From NCBI GenBank assembly GCA_029247315.1, contig JAQWLM010000002.1:1-64000 (forward strand): a stretch of DNA of 64,000 bases, in the 5' to 3' direction. The translations under genes and the position numbers were made by a program. Origin of the DNA: AAA164-E04 sp014239995. GTDB lineage: Bacteria > Verrucomicrobiota > Verrucomicrobiia > Limisphaerales > AAA164-E04. Shown here in pieces: positions 1 to 9,775 of the stretch (its first letter is position 1; every line of letters begins with the position of its first letter). Under the pieces are notes generated by a model. It made no database searches and had not been told where the DNA came from. It saw only the letters and a program-made list of their open reading frames with translations.

Positions 1-25
1 AGGAAAAGGCCTTGTGTTCCATCAT
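1..25 (-). CDS. Start of a minus-strand gene running off the window, probably the ABC permease
   Basis: An ATG at 25 (a second at 22) opens a minus-strand reading frame that leaves the window after eight codons (MMEHKAFS). It lies 20 bases after the stop of the ABC ATPase, and an AAAAAGG stretch upstream could serve as a ribosome site, although it is rather far away. ABC-2 exporters usually have the permease directly after the ATPase, so a permease is the natural guess. Too little sequence is present to identify the product. Confidence 0.3.
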
Positions 26-44
26 GGTATTCAAAAGAACCTTT

Positions 45-827
45 TTAAACTGAGACGTCCTTGAGTCCAGCATCCTGATGCCCCTGTGAATCGGCATTCG
101 TCCCCTCGCTCTCGGTGGTCAGATGCAGAAAACTGCGCTCAAGCGCGCCCTCCTGCCCACTCTGCTCACGAAGTTGCTGTATGGTTCCCAGTGCAACCAG
201 CTTACCCTGATGGATAATTCCGATCCGGTCTGCCATCTCCTCAGCCACCGCCAACTGATGTGTCGATAAAAAAACAGTCATACCCTGACTTGAACGCTCC
301 TTGAGGATATCCTTGACGATGCGCGCATGCTGAGGATCTAAACCGACCATTGGCTCATCGATGACAAAGACTTCAGGATCATGAAGTAATGCAGAGGCAA
401 TGGCAACCCGCTGGCGGGTTCCATGGGAAAGTCCCTCGATGGATTGATTAAGAAAAGCACTCAGGTGAAATCTCTCAGCCAATTTTTGCCCCTCCTGACG
501 GGCTCGTTCCGGATCAATCTTGAAGAGTTGACCGGTGAACTGCATGAATTCCATGGGGGTAAGCTTTTCGTAGAGAAAGGGAAAATCCGGCACATACGCC
601 AGGCGCTGACGAGCCTTCAAAGGATCGCTTTGAATGTCATATCCGGCAACCTTGGCAACACCAGCGGTGGGCTTGATCAGACCAACCATCATTTTGATGG
701 TGGTGGTCTTGCCAGCTGCATTAGGACCCAGGACAGAAAAAAATTCACCCCTGGCTACAGACAGGTCAATCCCATCCACGGCGGTCAAGTCGCCAAACCT
801 CTTCACAAGCCCTTGCAGTTCTATCAT
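45..827 (-). CDS. ABC transporter ATP-binding protein (ABC-2 exporter type)
   Basis: This is the cytoplasmic ATPase subunit of an ABC exporter. From the chosen ATG it has a Walker A motif GPNAAGKTT at residues 34-42, the LTPMEF region common in ABC-2 ATPases, a signature near 133-141, Walker B with the catalytic Asp-Glu at about 157-158 (VIDEP), and the H-loop STHQ. The signature is LSHGT where most family members have LSGGQ; such variants occur in ABC-2 ATPases. A GTG 21 bases upstream (848) is possible, but family proteins begin close to IELQGL, so the ATG at 827 is preferred. The next gene downstream starts 20 bases after its stop, suggesting an ATPase-permease operon. The substrate cannot be told. 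Confidence 0.9.
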   Translation of the reverse strand: MIELQGLVKRFGDLTAVDGIDLSVARGEFFSVLGPNAAGKTTTIKMMVGLIKPTAGVAKVAGYDIQSDPLKARQRLAYVPDFPFLYEKLTPMEFMQFTGQLFKIDPERARQEGQKLAERFHLSAFLNQSIEGLSHGTRQRVAIASALLHDPEVFVIDEPMVGLDPQHARIVKDILKERSSQGMTVFLSTHQLAVAEEMADRIGIIHQGKLVALGTIQQLREQSGQEGALERSFLHLTTESEGTNADSQGHQDAGLKDVSV

Positions 828-961
828 CGCCCAAACCGCGTAACACACAATGGGAATATTTTCAAGCAGGGAAGGTTCGGACAGATTTCTCAGGTTTACA
901 ATCCGAAAAAGTCAGGGCATGATAAACGTCGATTTGGGCACTCTGCCACACACAAAATCCC

Positions 962-3049
962 ATGAAAGGATTCTTTGCCAAGAAGCCGCTTGGAGGCAAG
1001 ATCAATACCCTGACCATTATCACCAATTTGGTGGTGATCATCCTACTGGTCGGGACTACGTTGGCTTTCAGGCATTATTTCAGAAAAATCAACTTTGAGA
1101 ATCGCACGGAAATCATAGCCCATGGGGTTGCTGGCTCTCTAAGTTCACATACACCTTCCTACATACGGGAAAAAGGTAGTTTACTTCTTTCAAAACTTGT
1201 CGCTCGAGAGAAATCAGTCGTGGCAGCGCACTTTTTCATCAACGGAGAAAAAGTAGCGAGTTTTCGTCGTTTGAGTGCGAACAGACTGAACCAGTCTGCG
1301 ATCATCACACCTGAAACCATTTCAGAACAAATCACATCGCAAAAAGGGCTGAACGTAATAAGACGGTCCAGCCGCCTTGACGCACTCATCGAGGAGGAGG
1401 GACATCTCATTCTGTATACTCAGGGGGCACCCTTTGGAAAGGAAACCATGATTGTAGTGGGTATGGACCTTGTGGTGGCATTTTTGGCACTCGTTCTGGC
1501 GCTTGCAATCAGCCAAAAACTGCAACACGTGATCTCTGAACCTTTTCTGATTCTAGCAGAAGCGACGGACAAGATAGCCAAGGAAAAAGATTTCTCCACA
1601 CGCGTTTACAGCCCTTCTAAGGATGAGATCGGAAGACTCTATCATGGGTTTAACCACATGCTCGATGAAATCGAACGTCGGGATGAAACCATTCACGAGA
1701 CTAACGAGGTTCTCGAGGATCGGGTCGATGAGCGCACTGTGGAGCTGAAGAAGGCCAAAGCAGAAACCGAACGCATCAACAATCAGCTTCGTGAGGCCAA
1801 TGTCAAACTCAAGGCATCGGTGAAGGAGACGCAACAACTCGCAGTGGAAGCCGAAGCAGCAAGTAAAGCCAAAAGTGACTTCCTGGCAGCGGTAAGCCAC
1901 GAAATTCGCACTCCCATGAATGGGGTCATCGGGTTCACGAATTTGCTTCTGGAATCGAATCTAGACGAAAACCAATGCGAATATGCCCATACCATCAAAA
2001 GCCAAGGAGAGTCGCTTCTCATCCTCATAAACGATATCCTGGATTTTTCAAAGATTGAAGCCGGGAAGTTTTTTCTGGATTTTACTACCTTCGACATGTT
2101 TGAGGCCTGCAATGAAATCATTGATTTTTTCTCTACCCAGGCCACATCCCAAAAGATTGATCTTGAATTGTTCTATGAGCCCGGTGCGAAAAAACAGCTG
2201 CGCGGTGACTCTGGCCGCATCAAACAGGTGATGTTGAACTTGATTTCAAACGCATTAAAATTTACCGACAATGGATTTATTCATGTAAGCGTGGCGGCTT
2301 GGTCAGATGAAAACCATCGACCAGGCCTGAAAATCAGTGTTTCTGATACAGGGATCGGTATTCCTGTAGGCAAACAAGACTTGCTCTTTCATAAATTTTC
2401 CCAAACAGATGCCTCTACGACACGAAAATACGGTGGAACGGGCTTGGGATTGGCCATCTGCAAGGAACTTGTCACCATGATGCGCGGACAGATAGGCTTT
2501 AAAAGTCAGACTGGAAAAGGATCTGTTTTCTGGTTCACGTTACCCATTTTGGAATTGGACAAGCAGAATCAATCGACAATCCTACCCTTGCCTTTACCAA
2601 AATCATCGGAAGGTGGGGATCCGACACTATCCGAGACAACCTTGTTACGCGGATTGCGTGTATTGTTAGTGGAAGATAATACGGTCAACCAAAAACTTGC
2701 AAACAAGATACTTACACGTATGGGATGTGTCGTGGATCTGGCATGTAATGGAAGGAAGGCCGTTTCCATGGCTGAAAAGCAACCCTACGATGTGATTTTC
2801 ATGGATTGTCAAATGCCAGAAATGGATGGTTACGAAGCCACGCGTAGAATCCGAAGAGTCGAAGGCATGACAGATCCAGAGTCCAGAAAAAGGGTACCAA
2901 TCATCGCCATCACAGCCAATGCCATGTATGGCGACCGAGATAAGTGCCTCAAGGAGGGCATGGACGATTATATTGCCAAGCCAGTGGATGCACGCCAGAT
3001 CGGCAGGATCTTAAAGCGATGGTACGAACCTCGCAGGCAAGCTACTTGA
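962..3049 (+). CDS. Hybrid sensor histidine kinase / response regulator
   Basis: This is a membrane-bound two-component sensor with its own receiver domain. A transmembrane helix at about residues 17-38 is followed by a periplasmic sensor region (about 40-160, no recognised fold), a second helix (about 163-185), a HAMP linker and a long coiled coil (about 240-305). The HisKA domain carries the phospho-accepting His313 in SHEIRTPMNG, then an HATPase domain with N, DTGIG and GTGLGL boxes. The C-terminal receiver has the phospho-acceptor Asp615 in FMDCQMPEMDG. At 695 aa this is the BarA-like layout without a C-terminal Hpt domain, so a separate Hpt protein or direct signalling is implied. It is divergent from the ABC gene and stands alone; the signal is unknown. 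Confidence 0.93.
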   Translation: MKGFFAKKPLGGKINTLTIITNLVVIILLVGTTLAFRHYFRKINFENRTEIIAHGVAGSLSSHTPSYIREKGSLLLSKLVAREKSVVAAHFFINGEKVASFRRLSANRLNQSAIITPETISEQITSQKGLNVIRRSSRLDALIEEEGHLILYTQGAPFGKETMIVVGMDLVVAFLALVLALAISQKLQHVISEPFLILAEATDKIAKEKDFSTRVYSPSKDEIGRLYHGFNHMLDEIERRDETIHETNEVLEDRVDERTVELKKAKAETERINNQLREANVKLKASVKETQQLAVEAEAASKAKSDFLAAVSHEIRTPMNGVIGFTNLLLESNLDENQCEYAHTIKSQGESLLILINDILDFSKIEAGKFFLDFTTFDMFEACNEIIDFFSTQATSQKIDLELFYEPGAKKQLRGDSGRIKQVMLNLISNALKFTDNGFIHVSVAAWSDENHRPGLKISVSDTGIGIPVGKQDLLFHKFSQTDASTTRKYGGTGLGLAICKELVTMMRGQIGFKSQTGKGSVFWFTLPILELDKQNQSTILPLPLPKSSEGGDPTLSETTLLRGLRVLLVEDNTVNQKLANKILTRMGCVVDLACNGRKAVSMAEKQPYDVIFMDCQMPEMDGYEATRRIRRVEGMTDPESRKRVPIIAITANAMYGDRDKCLKEGMDDYIAKPVDARQIGRILKRWYEPRRQAT

Positions 3050-3133
3050 TCATGTTTGAAAAGAGACAGGCAAAAGGAAAAGCACATTTCCCCCGGGCTT
3101 GATGTCTTTTTGACGGATGCACGACTCTCTGGG

Positions 3134-5776
3134 TTATTGGGGCGGAACCGTATGAATCGTATGATAAATCGTCCCCTTCAATTCAATGCCTTGACTACTG
3201 AGAACCCGATAAGAAAGTGACATCTGCATGGCCGGCTGGAAGGGGTGTAACTTTAAGTGAATCGCCTTGCGGTTCGGAGTCAGTTGGACATCGACAATTT
3301 CCAATGTGTCCCTTCCATTCTCATCGGGTTGTGAAATTTTAAAGTCAGGTGAGCCATAATTGCTGGTCCAGCGATACTGCCACCGGGTTGCTGCAAAGTG
3401 ACTTTTTTCAGGCGTTTTATGGGCATCCAGAGGCTCTGAGAATTTCAAGGCCAATCCATCGGGCAAAACTTTCAGCCCTGTTGGGAAAAGTCCCGGTCGG
3501 CCCGTATACCGCAGACGTTGCAGGCAACCAGGCATACGTGCCGAAGTCTGCCACCCGCGCAACCCAACAACGTAAAGCTGGCCGTCTTCAGGTCGAAACC
3601 TTCCACGCATGGATCCTGACTCAAATTCGATCCCTGGTATACGAACAACGCCCCCCTGATAAACACCATCTATTTTTTCATGGAAAACTTGAAATACCTG
3701 ACATTTGCCGTAGGAAAAATGTAACAACTGGCCATTGAGCGGACCCCATCGCTGATCGTTGGGAACCCAAACCTGTCCACCAGAGGAGTTGTCGATACCA
3801 TGGGGAATCCAGCAAAGCGGCTTTTGAAAATCAGTGGGCTCCAGAGTTCGATGATGGGAAGGAATATAACCATAAAACGCACCCCGCTGGACCACATGCA
3901 GCCCACTTGAGGGAATCCAGGTGCCTTGTTGCTTTCCGAAGGTAATCATGTCGTTCGGTCCCATGCCCATCCCATTGGGATTCCGCAGGCCAGTCGCAAA
4001 AAGTTCCATCTCTGTCCCATCTGGAGAGACTCGAATCATACTACCACCATGGGATGTGCGTCCCTCATCCGTGCACTTGAGAAAATAAAAAAAACCCTGG
4101 GAGTCAACTTGAAGATCGGTCGCGAATCGATGATGTGAACCAGAAACTTCGATATCGGCATTCAGCGTGGCATAATGGTCGGCTGCACCATCTTGGTCAT
4201 GATCATGAAACCGTGTGATTCCATGGAGGTCCACCACATGAACAACATCATCAACAATGCACAAACCTAGAGGGTTCGCCAATCCAGTGGCAAAACGACG
4301 CCACCGCAACTCCTTTAAGGTATCGTCGATACCACTCACCGTCCACACATCCCCATGTGAGGTGCAGACCGCAGCATCTCCATTGGAAAAAAAATCCAGC
4401 CCACTGGTATAAAGAAGAGCATTCCATGGGTTCTCGTAGGGTAAAGTCAAGGTATCCAGCGTGTAAGTTTTACTTTCAGGACCTCGTTCACCCACGGTAA
4501 TGATCTCAGGGCCTGCCATACCACGGTTACCTTGCTTGGTCCATTGATCCAGATCCACGGGTTTTGGAGCAGGAAGGACATCGGGTGATAAGGAAATCTG
4601 AAATTGAACCTTGGAGGATCTAGGAAGAATAACTACCTGATGAAATCCATCCTTGATCTCAAGGTAAACATCCGGAGACGAAGCGATGGAGACATTCATC
4701 CCGGTCTGTAAGGCCATCCTTAGCTTGAGGATTCTCGAACTGGGTTCGACGCGCAAATCTCGGGTGAAAGCATTTCCATAAAGCAAAGAGGGGCTGTCCA
4801 GAATATCTACACCATCAACCTTATAATGAAAAATAACGCGCTGTGCCGCCCGATAATGACCAAGATAACGAGCCCTGTTCTTAAGCAATAGCCCCAACCC
4901 ATCTGCACGCGGATCCTCCCAGGAACCTTCTCTAGACATCCAACCAGTCCCATTTTGCATGATGCAGACAACGACACCTTCAATTTGATGGCGATACTCG
5001 GCACGTTCATCCTCTCGGCCTTCGAGAAATTTGATGAAGCCACCTTTCCAGAATGCCGTCACACGCAAAAGTTCGGTATCGAAGAGAGCCCCAGCATCGC
5101 CTTGATTTCCCAGACGCACGGCAATTCCACGATGGGTTTTCACAGGTATTGCAGCAGGGATAGCACCCAGATTTTTTTTACCGATGGAAAAGATGCCAGC
5201 AACAGTGGGACCTCCGTCCATCAGTGGGCGATATCGACGCATAACCTGCTTGGCACGCACGACAGCGGAATGCGGTAGAGGAGTGACTTGAGGGTGTTCC
5301 GGTAAAGCGGGCGCCTGATCCCCCGCTTTACCGACGTGCAAGATGCCTTGCATGCTGACGGCGTGTCCGGGCAGCGTACAGACAAAAGGATAATCAGCAA
5401 GCTCCTCCGGGACCCTGACAACCACTCGAACGCTCATTCCGGGATTGACGAGTGGAGATGCAGCAAGCACCGCGGGATGATCCGGAACATATGCCTTCTG
5501 GACAGCTTCAACACCCATTAACCAGGCTGCCTGCGCCACACGAAGAGCGATTCCTTTACCTGGCTTGCATAAGACCCAGTTGTGCTGCATACGACATGTG
5601 TTGTGAAATTCAAGGATGAGCTTTTCCCCTGGAGTGGCGCCAATCCATTCAGAATCATAGCGCATCTTGTCCGGGATAACCCCAAGCTTGATTACACGAC
5701 CTGTCTGGCCATTGATGCAGGGCTCGATGGCCAACACAAGCCACGACATTGCGAATAAAAAGGTTAACCGGGTCAT
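3134..5776 (-). CDS. Secreted azurin-like copper domain fused to a sorbosone/glucose dehydrogenase-type propeller
   Basis: This is an exported 880-aa protein with a signal peptide at about residues 1-23. Residues about 25-152 form a blue-copper (azurin/auracyanin-like) domain: His65 in MQHNWV, then Cys133, His138 and Met142 in FVCTLPGHAVSM, the spacing of the type-1 copper ligands. The remainder has a middle beta-rich segment like those of PVC 'large multifunctional secreted proteins' and, from about residue 430, a glucose/sorbosone-dehydrogenase-type propeller (TGLANPLG, ATGLRNPNGMG). No CxxCH haem site is visible, so the copper domain may replace the cytochrome domain found in many relatives. 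Acting as a periplasmic oxidoreductase with copper-mediated electron transfer is inference; the substrate is unknown. Confidence 0.85.
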   Translation of the reverse strand: MTRLTFLFAMSWLVLAIEPCINGQTGRVIKLGVIPDKMRYDSEWIGATPGEKLILEFHNTCRMQHNWVLCKPGKGIALRVAQAAWLMGVEAVQKAYVPDHPAVLAASPLVNPGMSVRVVVRVPEELADYPFVCTLPGHAVSMQGILHVGKAGDQAPALPEHPQVTPLPHSAVVRAKQVMRRYRPLMDGGPTVAGIFSIGKKNLGAIPAAIPVKTHRGIAVRLGNQGDAGALFDTELLRVTAFWKGGFIKFLEGREDERAEYRHQIEGVVVCIMQNGTGWMSREGSWEDPRADGLGLLLKNRARYLGHYRAAQRVIFHYKVDGVDILDSPSLLYGNAFTRDLRVEPSSRILKLRMALQTGMNVSIASSPDVYLEIKDGFHQVVILPRSSKVQFQISLSPDVLPAPKPVDLDQWTKQGNRGMAGPEIITVGERGPESKTYTLDTLTLPYENPWNALLYTSGLDFFSNGDAAVCTSHGDVWTVSGIDDTLKELRWRRFATGLANPLGLCIVDDVVHVVDLHGITRFHDHDQDGAADHYATLNADIEVSGSHHRFATDLQVDSQGFFYFLKCTDEGRTSHGGSMIRVSPDGTEMELFATGLRNPNGMGMGPNDMITFGKQQGTWIPSSGLHVVQRGAFYGYIPSHHRTLEPTDFQKPLCWIPHGIDNSSGGQVWVPNDQRWGPLNGQLLHFSYGKCQVFQVFHEKIDGVYQGGVVRIPGIEFESGSMRGRFRPEDGQLYVVGLRGWQTSARMPGCLQRLRYTGRPGLFPTGLKVLPDGLALKFSEPLDAHKTPEKSHFAATRWQYRWTSNYGSPDFKISQPDENGRDTLEIVDVQLTPNRKAIHLKLHPFQPAMQMSLSYRVLSSQGIELKGTIYHTIHTVPPQ

Positions 5777-6072
5777 TTTATGGGTAAGGGGTTTGAACCC
5801 CGTAACAAGTTTAAGACTTCGGCATGAGATATCAAAGATGAATATGTGGAGAAACTATTGGCAAGGAACAGAGGTGAACCGACATGCAAATACGTCGTCA
5901 AAGGGGTTTCATCGCAAAGCAACATCGGGATCCTCGTCGCTCGCATTGACAGAAACGAAAGCACACCAGTTCATATCGAAAAAAATTAGCAGGGAAGTGG
6001 GTAGGAGTGATTATTAATTCCAAAAATTTTCAGACAAGCTTGCCTGCACGCTGCTGTATGGGCAGGCTGTCC

Positions 6073-6894
6073 ATGGTAATGATCGAAAGGGAAAAAATCT
6101 TCATCCATCTCACATCACATGTGCACGAACAATCCTGGAAAACACAAATTCTAGGGGAGTCCAAGGACTGGATTTGCTTGAATAAGCATACTCACTTAGG
6201 AACAGAACATGACCATCATCATCAGGATCGTCCAACCATGGCGAGCATCATTGAACATGACCTTGAACGCCGGGCAGGCTGGATTCGGGAGCGAGAAATA
6301 CAATGGTTGAAACCTGTGAATATAATAGATTTCGAGACTACGGGTGTCAGTTTGTGGGCGAAAAATGAAGCGGCAGAAACAGTGCTCAAGGATGCAATGC
6401 ACTCGGAGTTACCCAACCGTACATACCATGCACTTGTTCATGGAACCCCTGAGGAGGAACAATTTGAAATTGATCTCAAACTCACGCCACATAGCTTGCA
6501 ACCATGGGTGATGAAAGCCAGTAAAGACGGTAAAAAATCCGTAAGTCTTTTTGAAACCTTGACCCTGTTTCGGGGATATACACTTCTCAAGTGCCTCCCC
6601 ATCACTGAACGTTATCATCAAGTCCGAGCCCATTTGGCATGTAAACAACACGCGGTGGTTGCAGATGCAACTTACGGTGGCGAGATGTTGATGCTTTCGC
6701 AACTGAAAAGCCATTACAGATTCAAAAAAGATCGACCGGAACGCCCTTTGATGGACCGTGCTACCATTCATCTGGCTGAATTGGAGTTTGAGGATCCTGA
6801 TAGCGGGGAGTTGCTCAAGATCCAGGCACCCGTGCACCATGATTGGGAAGTCGCCCTCAGATACCTTGAAAAGTTTGCTGACGCGCTTGAATGA
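6073..6894 (+). CDS. Divergent RluA-family RNA pseudouridine synthase
   Basis: The protein has the catalytic-domain landmarks of RluA-type pseudouridine synthases, which isomerise uridine in rRNA or tRNA. The usual HRLDxxTSG motif appears as NIIDFETTG: the catalytic Asp is kept (codon 6328-6330, residue 86 from this start), but the His-Arg-Leu before it is lost. RYHQVRAHLA and ADATYGG match the conserved R-x-HQIR-x-HLA and GD-x-x-YGG motifs. There is no S4 domain. The longest frame begins at a GTG (6007) whose ribosome-site-like AGGAG overlaps the codon itself, so the ATG at 6073, with GCAGG six bases upstream, is preferred. Activity is likely but not certain, and the RNA target is unknown. 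Confidence 0.8.
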   Translation: MVMIEREKIFIHLTSHVHEQSWKTQILGESKDWICLNKHTHLGTEHDHHHQDRPTMASIIEHDLERRAGWIREREIQWLKPVNIIDFETTGVSLWAKNEAAETVLKDAMHSELPNRTYHALVHGTPEEEQFEIDLKLTPHSLQPWVMKASKDGKKSVSLFETLTLFRGYTLLKCLPITERYHQVRAHLACKQHAVVADATYGGEMLMLSQLKSHYRFKKDRPERPLMDRATIHLAELEFEDPDSGELLKIQAPVHHDWEVALRYLEKFADALE

Positions 6895-6899
6895 TCTGC

Positions 6900-8177
6900 C
6901 TACGCATGTGCAAAAAAACTTTGGGCATTCTCATGCAATATTCGATGGCCGAGACGCAGCGCATCCCGTTCGCTGAAGTAACCTGAGACTACTTTTTCAT
7001 GGAAAGTCTTCAGCAGAAGTTGCCGAAAAGTTTGCATGGTCCCAAAGGTCTCCTCAATATGCCAGTTATCCCCTCCAAGCATCATGCGCCCCTCATCGGG
7101 TAGAATTTCAATAGCCTCGTGGAGGGCAGATTCGAAGTGGGATGGGCTCAAAAGCCAAGACCATGTCAAATCTATCCAGATGTTTCGATATACAAAAGCC
7201 ATCGCCAAAAGATCTCGACTCCACGGATAGGCAAGGTGCATAAGTAGAAACCGAGTCCCAGGGTTCCTTTCAACCAATCCTGCAACATGCATGGGATGCG
7301 ATCCACGAATCAGTGCCGTACCTAGATGCATCTGTATGGGCACATCGATTTCAGCAGCCAGTTTACAGAAGTGATCTGCAATGTAATCCCCAAATGCAAG
7401 TTTCTCTGTTTCTGCGGGATTTCTCTTTCCCCAGGCCCTTCGAGCTAAGTCCAGGTTGGGAGCGGAGAAGGAAATGGATCGATCATATGCCAGAGCATTT
7501 TTCAGTGCAAGCTGACCACGGTTTTTCATCTGTCTTGTCAGAAATCCCAGTGCCTCCAAATAATCCTCGAAAGTCTCGGGGTGGAGGCCGGCACGGTCCA
7601 GTAACTGCATCGCTGAATTACCGTTGTGATCTTTGGAATCAGGATGCCATCCCAAGGCAAAGGCGTTGATGCGCATGACAGAGTAATAGCCCGAACCAAA
7701 ACATGTACGGGCATCCAGCAGTGGATCTGTATAATCATCCGTGATGACTCTTGTGATATTGGCCCTCTTGAGAATGTTTGCCTGAAAACCTTTCTGCAGG
7801 TGGCTCTGGATCACTCGGGCGTTCAAGGCCTCCCAGTTTCCCTGGTGAATCTCCTTCGCATCCTCCACACCATGGATAGCAAGAATCCCTCTGGAGAGAT
7901 TTCGAACAAAGCTGTTGGATCCGCGCTGATCCAGGTAAGGACTCAAATGCTCCCATCCGAAAGATTCCATGACCGGTTCCGAAGAATCCTCTCTTTCATG
8001 CTCGGAGGGCAAGGGATAAGGGCGGCGCAAGGTCCATGCAGCATAACTGTGACGGAAGAGGTCCAACAAATGCACCCGATTGGAGAGAAAAATAGTTGGA
8101 ATGTGATGTTCATGAACATCAACGATGGGAGCGTCAAGCAGTTCCCTCTCCCAAGATGGCAGGCAGGATTCCTTCAT
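6900..8177 (-). CDS. Amidohydrolase-family (TIM-barrel) metal-dependent hydrolase
   Basis: This is a 425-aa cytoplasmic protein without a signal peptide. It shows the metal-site pattern of the amidohydrolase superfamily (Amidohydrolase_2-like): an H-x-H near the N terminus (DVHEHH, about residues 20-25), a central QMHLG histidine, a MHLAYPW strand and a late Asp in LGGDNW. Members hydrolyse or decarboxylate small ring or acid substrates; a uronate-isomerase-like role is also conceivable from the overall layout. It converges with the pseudouridine synthase, whose stop is 5 bases away, and lies downstream of the broken propeller gene on the same strand (23-base gap). The substrate is not assignable from sequence. 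Confidence 0.8.
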   Translation of the reverse strand: MKESCLPSWERELLDAPIVDVHEHHIPTIFLSNRVHLLDLFRHSYAAWTLRRPYPLPSEHEREDSSEPVMESFGWEHLSPYLDQRGSNSFVRNLSRGILAIHGVEDAKEIHQGNWEALNARVIQSHLQKGFQANILKRANITRVITDDYTDPLLDARTCFGSGYYSVMRINAFALGWHPDSKDHNGNSAMQLLDRAGLHPETFEDYLEALGFLTRQMKNRGQLALKNALAYDRSISFSAPNLDLARRAWGKRNPAETEKLAFGDYIADHFCKLAAEIDVPIQMHLGTALIRGSHPMHVAGLVERNPGTRFLLMHLAYPWSRDLLAMAFVYRNIWIDLTWSWLLSPSHFESALHEAIEILPDEGRMMLGGDNWHIEETFGTMQTFRQLLLKTFHEKVVSGYFSERDALRLGHRILHENAQSFFAHA

Positions 8178-8200
8178 CGTGCTGGCGGGCGTGCTGGATA

Positions 8201-9454
8201 TCAGTTCATGAATTTGTAAAGCCCGGAAACCGTCCTGACATACATGGCCTGATGGTCAAATCCGGGAGTGGAATGGGTGGTTGCATCAAGATCAAAACGA
8301 TTGAGCACTTGAAATTTTTTCTTGGCAGCCACCACGACAATTTCACCTGTGGTGGAAACGCAAACGATTTCATCCCCCACGGCCACCGGAGAGCCAAAAT
8401 ACCTATTTCTCACACGCTCTCGATAGAAGGCTTTACCTGATTTCGGATCTGCACAGGTAAGAAAACCGCTGTCACTCCAGAAGAAGACGAGCTCTCCCAC
8501 CGCAATGGGTGTTGGAACATAATTGGCAGAGTGACGTATCGCATAGGCAAGCTCCACCTGCTGGCCCAGAGTATGATCGGGGGGATCAACTGCAACCACG
8601 TAATTCCCTCCCCCGCCGCTCCCACAAGAGCCAAAAATCTTCCCTCCCGCCACGATGGGAGAGCTACAACTACGCTTGTCGAAGGCCTGTGCATAGGACC
8701 AGGCCACAGTTCCTGTATCAGGCTGAACCGCAGTAATACCATCCGCAGCACTATTGAAAATCAGATAAGCTTTTCCATCAGGTTGGCTGTAAACGCATGG
8801 GGTTGAATAAGCGGCCTTGTCACTGCGGCGTGGGCTTGTCCATATTCGGCTGCCACTGTTTTTTTCAAGTGCACAAAGGAAACTTTGTCCCTTTTGATCA
8901 TTGGCAAGAATCAACTTGTTTTCAAAAATAATCGGGGAAGTTCCCACGCCATGCTGGCTGACAAATGGACCAAGATCTTACTTCCACAACCATGCTCCCG
9001 CATGGTTGAGTGCAGCGACAAAATAATGACTCGGAGTCGCCCAAGTAACGTAGACTCGATCTGCATCCACCGTGGCGGAAGGTGAGGCAAAGCTATTGAA
9101 ATCATGTTTCCTGAAGGCCGAATACTCCACGTCGCGCCTCCAGAGGATATTACCGTTGGAGACGTTCAAAGCCAACACATGAAAGGTTGACGTGGTCGGA
9201 CTCATGCTGGTCAGATAAATGGCCTCCTCCCAGAGCACTGGTGACGAATGTCCTTCACCAGGGAGATTCACCTGCCAAATTAAATGGCTCGATTGAATCT
9301 GGCTTGGCTTGATCGAGGAGTTAGCAATACCCGATCCATTAGGCCCCCTGAACCTTTCCCAATGGGCCGCATTCAAGGATATTCCTGTGTGCAAAAAAAG
9401 TATAATACACATCAGGCCCAAGATACGGACTTGTATAAGACACCTCACTTTCAT
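8201..9454 (-). pseudogene. PQQ-like beta-propeller protein interrupted by one in-frame TAA
   Basis: The two pieces lie in the same frame and join into one protein of about 417 residues. The first 158 codons give a signal peptide and the start of a PQQ-like propeller (WERFRGPNGSG, then VLWEEAIYL); codon 159 (8978-8980) is TAA, and the frame then reads straight on through DLGPFVSQHG, GTSPII and the remaining blades to the stop at 8201. No base is gained or lost, so this is a nonsense change, for example CAA to TAA. A GTG at 8947 could restart the second piece but would lack the signal peptide and first blades. Such secreted propeller proteins are common in PVC bacteria. A pseudogene or a base-calling error are the main options; readthrough is less likely. 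Confidence 0.8.
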
Positions 9455-9769
9455 GGGTTAGCATAGTCGCTTTCCCTCAGGCAAAATCAAGGCAAATAAA
9501 TCCCAGCATATCCTTCACGCTGATTCAGCACAGACACGCACCCCAGGTTGATTAAAAACCCTGCTACCAATAAAAGCTAACAGATGACTTGCGAGGTAAA
9601 AGGATGCATACGCGTGATTGCATGCATGCTTTGCCTTCATTTGATGTATCGAATTAAAACCAAAACGGAGAGTTGGATTCGGTCGGGACACACTCAGGAA
9701 ACCATGTGCTCACCATTGACCGGATCCTTGCATTGGGTAAGGGATAAGGTTTAAGGCCCTGAAATGTTT
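9455..9769. other. Intergenic stretch without a recognisable gene
   Basis: No frame with coding character, tRNA or repeat was seen here. The stretch must contain the promoter of the propeller gene (leftward) and the 3' region of the lon/LolA-like operon. Confidence 0.6.
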
Positions 9770-9775
9770 TCAGGG
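9757..9775 (-). terminator. Hairpin overlapping the stop codon of the LolA-like gene
   Basis: A perfect 8-bp inverted repeat (CCCTGAAA / TTTCAGGG) with a 3-base loop includes the TGA stop of the LolA-like gene. On the minus strand it is followed by only a poor run of T, so it is at best a weak terminator or a 3'-end stabiliser. Confidence 0.4.

Noticed and set aside
423..965. 180-codon open frame on the plus strand opposite the ABC ATPase
   Set aside because: The minus strand encodes a complete ABC ATPase with all motifs; this frame is its antisense shadow.
5788..5801. GGGGTTTGAACCCC, resembling a tRNA T-arm
   Set aside because: No acceptor stem, D-arm or anticodon arm can be built around it. 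It is an isolated short dyad upstream of the azurin/propeller gene.
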